DNA from: Geosiphon pyriformis
Lineage: Eukaryota > Glomeromycota > Glomeromycetes > Archaeosporales > Geosiphonaceae
Assembly (NCBI GenBank): GCA_016748015.1
Contig: JAAOMT010000073.1
Span: 88,177 to 152,176, forward strand
DNA: 64,000 nucleotides
Direction: 5' to 3'
Shown: positions 58,003-64,000 of the stretch, piece by piece
How the letters are laid out: each line of letters starts with the position of its first letter
Numbering within the stretch: position 1 is the first letter of the stretch
Notes under the pieces: generated by a model
The model's database searches: none
Told to the model about the DNA's origin: nothing
Seen by the model: the letters and a program-made list of their open reading frames with translations, nothing else
Translations under genes and position numbers: made by a program

Positions 58003-58822
58003 GACAAATAATATAAATTTCGAATAATTAAAAAATCAAAAGTTTTTCAATGCATTTGAATAATAAAACATAACTAAAAAAATTTAATTTCATCTCGTCA
58101 ATTTTATATTTTTTAAACATTATCATTTTTTTTTAACCTAAAATTTCTATCGTTTAAAAAATTATTAATTCAAAATAAAATATATTTCATCCAAGTTTTT
58201 AGGTAACGAACTTTTTTTTTAATATAAAGAGTTTTTATTATTATTTTAAACGTGTTTTTGAATTTTTACATAAAAAATGATATTAGATATAAGAATTAAT
58301 TAAAACCAAATAAATATTTAAAATATTATAATACTTTAAAGAAATTTTAAAAAATATATATTCTATAAAACTTATAATCTATAAAAAAAATTAAACTAAA
58401 TGTTTCCAAGACACTAAGTCAAATTTCAACTTAGAATTACAAAAAAATTAATACTAATAAAGAATACTAAATGTTCAACCAATTTTTTTTTGTGTGTCCG
58501 ATAAACAGACTTAAAATACAATTTTCTACATTTTCTCCACAATTTCACAAATTTAACTTAATAAAAATCCAACAAATGCCAGTACTAATCATACGAGAGA
58601 CTACACGCCAAAAAGTTGGCATGTTAAAGATAAAGAATTTACCAGATCGAACGTAGATAAGCACAGCTTTTTTTGGGTTTATTGATCATCACTTTTATAA
58701 AGCAGATCATTGACCTCTTAAGCAGGCTGCATCACGTGTTAAACCATGGTAAGCAAACCTCTCACTACTCATTGTTATAATGATATTTTAAATTAACCTC
58801 CCAACCCCTCAAAATCTCTCGG

Positions 58823-59220
58823 TTAAACGACCTCAATAGCCTCCTCATCGTCTTCTTCTTCTAATTCTTCATCTTCTCCTCTGGTATTAGTTCTTCGTCT
58901 TTTATTCTCTCTTAATTCCTCATTCATCTCGTCCAATTCTCGTTTTAACAAGGCCTTTTCCCTCATCAATATATCATTCTCCCGTTTCAGCAATTGCATT
59001 TCATATGTTAACGTCTCCAATTGTTTTCGAGCATGTTCTAGGTCAATATTGGCGATTCGGCTGGATCTTTCTTGTGAATCACACATATAATCTTGACGAT
59101 CGAAATGTTGTTCGAGAATGTTGAGAAGTTCCGGAGTTGTGAATCGTGGAATCGTGTTAGGGTTTGGATTTTGATAATATTTGTATTGATAGGAAAGTTG
59201 ATTTTGTGATTTCGGGGTCA

Positions 59221-59252
<32 letters not shown>

Positions 59253-59940
59253 AAAGGAGATAAATGTGATCGTTGACGAGGGGTTTTATATCTTCTTGTT
59301 TCCAGGTCACGTTTCAATGATAGTGATTTAGATGATGGTGATGTTGGAACGGTCATGAAATCCCCAGAGTTTGATTCAACTCTTGTATCCATGTCGTCAG
59401 AAACGATAATTGGCCGAGAATTGTCAGTTAATTTTGATTGCTCAGCGAATCGAACGTGACGATTTGATTGGGATGGTGTTGATATATTTTCATTATGATT
59501 TTGATTTTTAACAGAGGTTGAATCAACAGTTGAGGGTAACTTAGTCGTTGATGTCATCAAATCATTTCGATTGATAGGTGGAAGGAATTGGGTGATCGTA
59601 TTCATGGTTGAATTAGGAATATGTTGATGAGCAGCCATTTTTCCTGCCGCTCTTTCTGATACTGTATGTGGGGTGGCATGATTTTTACCATCGAATAGGA
59701 TAGAATTCTGAGGTGGATTACCACCAGGTAATTGACCCGTTGTTAGATCACCTTCTGATAACCATCGAAAATATTCGCATCTTTGATCATGTTCATCACT
59801 ACCGAATCTTGCACATTTCCAAAAATATCTACCAAAATTTTCGCTTTGTTTTTTGACGCGTCTTTTTACGGTCGGTCGGTTGCACCAACATTGTGGTGGC
59901 TCTATTATGGTTGACTTGGTTGGAATGATAGTAGCAGTAA

Positions 59941-59975
<35 letters not shown>

Positions 59976-60052
59976 ATAGTAGTAGGTGAGGGAAGAGTTG
60001 ATGAGCGACTTGTAAAGGTGGTGAGATTTGATTGTTCAGCGTGAGAATTCAT
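58823..60052 (-). CDS. GRF-type zinc-finger protein with C-terminal coiled coil
   Basis: A single-exon gene for 409 residues. Residues 55-97 form a GRF zinc finger: C55 and C57 (CWCNRP), FGRYFWKC with C80, and C92 in RCEYFRW. GRF fingers bind single-stranded nucleic acid and occur in topoisomerase III, NEIL3, APE2 and many uncharacterised fungal proteins. The middle is low-complexity, serine/threonine/proline/asparagine-rich, with a run of ten serines coded by a GAT/ATC microsatellite (59225-59250). Residues about 335-385 (ARKQLETL...LMREKALLKREL) are a coiled coil, followed by a basic KRRR patch and an acidic tail. A poly-alanine run near residue 31 comes from a GCA/GCC repeat. No catalytic domain is present, so it is probably a nucleic-acid-binding or scaffold protein. 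A TATATATAAAA sequence lies about 195 bp upstream. Confidence 0.9.
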
Positions 60053-60450
60053 TTTTTATTTTTATTTTTTTTTCTTTGAGGTTTATACTATGGTTTAAAA
60101 AAAGGGGACAAAGATTTTGACTGGGAATGGAATAATTTGAAAATTTGAAATAGAAGAAGATTTTACGAGGGAAAGAAGTTTGTTCAGGAAAATTTTGACG
60201 TGAAAAAAATAAAATAAAAATTTGTGCGAAACACAAAACCGTTTTATATATATTCAGAATGCTATTACAAATAACCCCAAGCAATAAATCAAATGCACAA
60301 TTAAATAAAATCTTTTAGTAAAGGTGGGCGAAATGCTGCGTGTGATCCAGAATTCTCGAATGAGATAAGATATCGTCAAATTTAACAATTAAGAAGCCGA
60401 TGATGAATTTTTTAACTGGTTTAATACGTAACCAAGTAATTTAAGACAGT

Positions 60451-60522
60451 AAAAAGAAGAAGAAAAGAAGAAAAGAAAAGAAAAGAAAAGAAAAGAAAAG
60501 AAAAGAAAAGAAAAAAGAAGAG
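60451..60522. repeat. (AAAAG)n microsatellite
   Basis: About 70 bp of AAAAG/AAG units. Confidence 0.92.
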
Positions 60523-60796
60523 AATGATTTAATGGGTTTCAGTTGAATAAATTTTTTTGTGGGTAGACAACGAACGAAGACGGTCCTTTTTATTAGCGTC
60601 GAAAAAATCACACGGTCTAACCATCCTATCCATTTGCACCGCCTCTTTTGCTTAGTTATGTTCTATATTATGGTAACAATAATAAGTACTTTTTTTTCTT
60701 TTTTTTAGTTTAATGATTATATAAAATTAGAATATGAAACGCCAATCCCAAGCCTGTCGCAGCATTGAGAAACAGAAAGATTGACAAAATCAAACA

Positions 60797-60818
60797 GACA
60801 CACACACACACACACACA
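60797..60818. repeat. (AC)n microsatellite
   Basis: Ten to eleven CA units, then a short imperfect end. Confidence 0.9.
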
Positions 60819-61267
60819 TACACATGCGGGTGAGGCAACGTTGGAAAAAAAAAAATTTTTTTTTCGTTTATTTTGGGCGTCAAAAAATCATGTTATTTAT
60901 CAATCAAAATTAGTAAAAAAGCTATGATAAGGTATGTGTTGGGGGAATGTCAAACCAGCGGACCAACGTATAAACAGGTACAAAATTAGGGTTTAAAGTT
61001 TCACAAAAAGTCATGGCTTTCATGCTACGTTGTGTCATGTTGTGCCAAGATATTTCATAGAAATTCCGATTTGGCCAATTAAATAATTAAAAAGGTAAAT
61101 TATTCCTGAATTATTATTTTTTATTGATTGTCCTTTAAACTTTCCCCCGAATAGCCATCCATGATTATAATATAATTTTTTTTTTGCTGTCTTATCTTGT
61201 CCTGTTCACATCGGTCATTTAAGTTGACATCAACATTGTGTCAGTCGGTTAGTTCCTATTGTTTATA

Positions 61268-61292
61268 ATGATGATGATGATGATGATGATGA
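61268..61292. repeat. (ATG)n microsatellite
   Basis: Eight ATG units. Confidence 0.9.
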
Positions 61293-61593
61293 TCATGATA
61301 ATGATAATAATGAGATTTAATGAAAGACTTTGTGTTCGGGAATAAATTTTCAGTCGATTAGTATGACCCTCCTGTTTTCTAATAATATTAAGTGCTTCCA
61401 ATTAATTATGTTTGATTGGTTATATTAACAATGGTCACAGAGGGTCAGTGTGTTTGACAGTAATTTTAATTAAATCATTTATTTTGTGAGATAATTAATT
61501 TTTAGTGGGACAGAAATTTCCTGACGAACTATTAAAAAATCACCCGATATTGGTTAAACAATCGCTATTTGTCGATCAAACGGCATGTCGCTC

Positions 61594-61615
61594 TTTTTTT
61601 TTTTTTTTTTTTTTT
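61594..61615. repeat. Poly-T tract
   Basis: A run of 22 T. Confidence 0.95.
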
Positions 61616-62010
61616 CATTTTGTCAACGGTTCCTTCAAACGATCAAATGACAGACATTCAATTGACATTCGTGTTTGAGGCAATGAGGGAAACAAGGAGT
61701 ATTCTTAATATCGATTGATTACGCCCAACAGTTGTAGTAAGCGCATTTTTGTTGACCTTATTTACATTAATATATGAGACGCAGGTACATCTGCGCCAAT
61801 AGACAAAAGTAAGTGAAAGAACGGAAAAGTCCTAGTGCGTCAGACATTTTAGTTGACACATGATTTAAGAAATCGCGTATAAATTTCAGATGGACTTTTC
61901 TTAAAACTGATATTGGGGGATGTTTATAGTTGACCGAGTTCACCGGTTCATCAATAGTCAAAGTTACTTTTTAAGAATATTTATCATTATATTACTCAAA
62001 AAAGTTTTGA

Positions 62011-62047
62011 AAAAATAAAAATAAAAATAAAAATAAAAATAAAAATA
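62011..62047. repeat. (AAAAAT)n microsatellite
   Basis: Six AAAAAT units. Confidence 0.9.
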
Positions 62048-62354
62048 ATTATAGACACTTTCCGTGTGAAAAAAAGTTTCATGAAAAAAAATAAATAAAT
62101 AAATAAAAGGAAAAAAATTTCACATGGTTTATTATTTTAAGCTAGTGAGATGAATCATAGGATGTTTCAAAATTTGTTTGGATTTTTGAAAAATTTTTTT
62201 TATTAATCGTAAAATTTAGATCAGAAGTTAATATGACGAATAAGTAGTTTCACCTGCTTTTTACTCTAAAAGAAAGCTTTTGATTATTCTTGATTTTAAA
62301 AATTTCAGAAAAATTTTTAACTTTGAACAAATATTTCTTTTTAGAGTTGTTTTT

Positions 62355-62381
62355 AGATATAGATATAGATATAGATATAGA

Positions 62382-62420
<39 letters not shown>
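62355..62420. repeat. (AGATAT)n followed by (AT)n
   Basis: Five AGATAT units lead into about twenty AT dinucleotides. The boundary suggests the AT array grew from a hexamer end. Confidence 0.92.
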
Positions 62421-62423
<3 letters not shown>

Positions 62424-63076
62424 AGTACATGATGGTTAATTGAAAGTATAATTTTAATTTTTAACGCAGGATAAGCGTCAACTGTATGTAAACTGTGAAA
62501 ACATTCTTTTTTTGAACCACTAAAAACTTTTTTGAACTGGGCCAAAAGATCCAAAAGATCCGAAGATTGATAAATCTTTCAAAATTTCATAAATAGTAAA
62601 ATAAATATAATTTATTATTATGTATGAGATCAAAAAATTTTGAAATGTTTTAGATCTGAATGATTTATTTTATCGATTACTAATAATATTAATGTGAAAA
62701 AAAAAAAGATAAAAACTGCGGGTAAAAAGTACAATATTTTAACCATTGATATCCATAAAGTAAGAAAAAACATGAACAAATATCAGGCAATATTTAATCG
62801 AGTGACGCCCAATAAGTTTGTTTCAATTCCTCACAAATCAATTCCGCTGTTTCATCATACTAAATTGGGATTAATTGTCAATTTTATTATTGCGATGACT
62901 AACATAATAGTAATAGCAAATAGGTTTTTTTTTTCAGAAATAGGGATTAAAGTTTTTGACAAACAATAATCATTTGATCCATGACTCATATATAAAAATA
63001 TCCCCATGATTAATTGAATTTTGTTAACTATAAAAATATAATTATTATTGTTGTATGTAGGAGTTAATAGATACGC

Positions 63077-63188
63077 AAAAAAAAAGAAAAGAAAGAAAAA
63101 GAAGAAAAAGAAAATAAAAAGAAAAGAAAAGAAAAGAAAAAGAAAAAGAAAAAGAAAAAGAAAAAGAAAAAGAAAAAGAAAAAAAGAA
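63077..63188. repeat. (AAAAAG/AAAAG)n purine tract
   Basis: About 110 bp of A/G-only sequence with AAAAG pentamers, then AAAAAG hexamers. Confidence 0.92.
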
Positions 63189-63859
63189 ATTTAACCAGAT
63201 TTCAGATTTAAAGAATCTAATTACTAATCCCTCAAACTGTTTGTCATTGTGGGATTAAATAAGTTTCACCTTTTTTTTCTTTTACGTGAAAAAGGCATCG
63301 AACGATGATCTTATCTAAATGAACTTCTTAGAAATAACATCTTTATTTTGTTTGCCAGTCTGCAAAGTGACGCAGCCGCATGTTAACAAAAAATCATTTT
63401 AAGCGATTTTTTACCCAAAGTAGATAAAAAGTTGTTATAGACAGGAATTATTTTTTTTTCGTAATTTTACTTTGGGAATTCATAAGCCGAATGCAAAATA
63501 AACTAAATCAAGTTTTGAACCCCCTAATACTGTAATATAACTTTTTAAATTACAAGAAAATCCGATTAAAATTTTTTTGATATATCAATCTTTATACTAC
63601 TCACCATTTCAAGTCTCATATTTTTCATTGTTGTCTGAGTTCATTTAATAGTACAAGAAAGCTGCGGTCAATATTGGTGACATAATTTAATACATTTTTA
63701 TATCATTTTTTAACCAATTGCTAACGAAATCTTTTAATCTGGAAAAAATTCAATGCATAATAATTTTTTTTTAATAATAATAACTTTTTAAATAAAGCTA
63801 TTTATTACTAAATGCTATATATAATTTTAAAAAATTTTAACAACTGCAAACAAAGAATA

Positions 63860-63862
<3 letters not shown>

Positions 63863-63940
<78 letters not shown>
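63863..63940. repeat. (AAT)n microsatellite
   Basis: About 26 AAT units, the second long AAT array of the window. Confidence 0.95.
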
Positions 63941-64000
63941 GCTTGTTGAAAAATTGTTTAAGAATAAGATGTTAGATTATTAACTTTGAAATAACTATTT

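Larger units (their letters stand above)
56864..58822. other. Intergenic region with several tandem repeats
   Basis: Almost 2 kb between the start of the basic-protein gene and the end of the GRF gene. It contains four tandem-repeat tracts (57621-57678, 57753-57771, 57808-57905, 57966-58002) and AT-rich filler. The 61-codon frame at 58471-58656 has no family resemblance. Confidence 0.5.
60053..64000. other. Intergenic region, microsatellite-rich, to the window end
   Basis: About 4 kb upstream of the GRF gene with no gene that I can support. Frames at 61767-61961 (minus) and 62694-62969 (plus, K/I/N-rich) have no recognisable domain. The DNA is less decayed than the transposon graveyard and holds at least eight simple repeats, listed separately. 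Confidence 0.55.

Noticed and set aside
61767-61961. Minus-strand ORF of 64 codons
   Set aside because: No domain and in a microsatellite-rich intergenic region.
62694-62969. Plus-strand ORF of 91 codons
   Set aside because: Starts in a poly-A run, K/I/N-rich, no recognisable fold; kept only as a remark in the intergenic entry.
1-64000. tRNA and rRNA genes
   Set aside because: By eye I found no cloverleaf with A and B boxes and no rRNA-like stretch. A tRNAscan run would be needed to exclude them.

Overview
This window is nuclear DNA of a fungus, most likely an arbuscular mycorrhizal fungus (Glomeromycotina). The reasons are its very AT-rich base composition, genes with short GT-AG introns of about 65-117 bases, a bifunctional fungal-type ADE2, and a LINE whose protein closely resembles, from memory, LINEs I know from Rhizophagus-type genomes. 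The genus cannot be fixed from the sequence alone.

The window has two compartments. Positions 1-28,300 are a nested stack of retrotransposons. The host layer is one LINE on the minus strand, now split into pieces at 1301-4261, 14443-14549, 15494-17526 and about 28298-28325. Into it went (i) a plus-strand Ty3/gypsy element, family A, of which only the 3' end is in the window (2-1300); (ii) a complete plus-strand Ty3/gypsy element, family B (4262-14442, 880-bp LTRs, perfect 4-bp target duplication ATGC); (iii) a solo family A LTR (14550-15493); and (iv) a complete minus-strand family A element (17527-28297, 978-bp LTRs), itself cut by a further solo family A LTR (21142-22114, 4-bp duplication GCAA). 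Both families encode Gag, a retropepsin, a cysteine-rich module, a dUTPase, reverse transcriptase, RNase H and integrase, almost entirely in one reading frame, followed by an extra ORF after integrase. All coding parts are broken, mainly by C-to-T and G-to-A changes.

Positions 28,326 to about 37,950 look empty because almost all G and C have been lost, but they still align in patches to family A integrase, reverse transcriptase and LTR. This is an older layer of the same elements decayed by the same kind of mutation. Similar AT-only DNA lies at 41.7-42.9 kb and 48.4-52 kb.

The second compartment, from 38 kb onward, holds seven normal genes in better-preserved DNA: a syntaxin-18/Ufe1-type ER SNARE (38,009-39,437, plus), ADE2 purine biosynthesis (39,794-41,659, minus, convergent with the SNARE), a 14-helix-type MFS exporter (44,250-45,947, plus), a small secreted cysteine-rich protein with a Kex2-like site (47,399-47,986, minus, three exons), a glyoxalase/VOC-fold protein (53,650-54,331, plus), an unrecognised basic protein with a possible helix-turn-helix (55,694-56,863, minus) and a GRF zinc-finger coiled-coil protein (58,823-60,052, minus). 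These genes are not co-transcribed and share no pathway. The end of the window (60-64 kb) is intergenic and rich in microsatellites.

The most unusual items are the dUTPase plus cysteine-rich module inside the gypsy polyproteins, a six-fold TTCNNNGAA array spaced every 20-21 bp upstream of the TATA box in family A LTRs, and the two-repeat secreted cysteine-rich protein.
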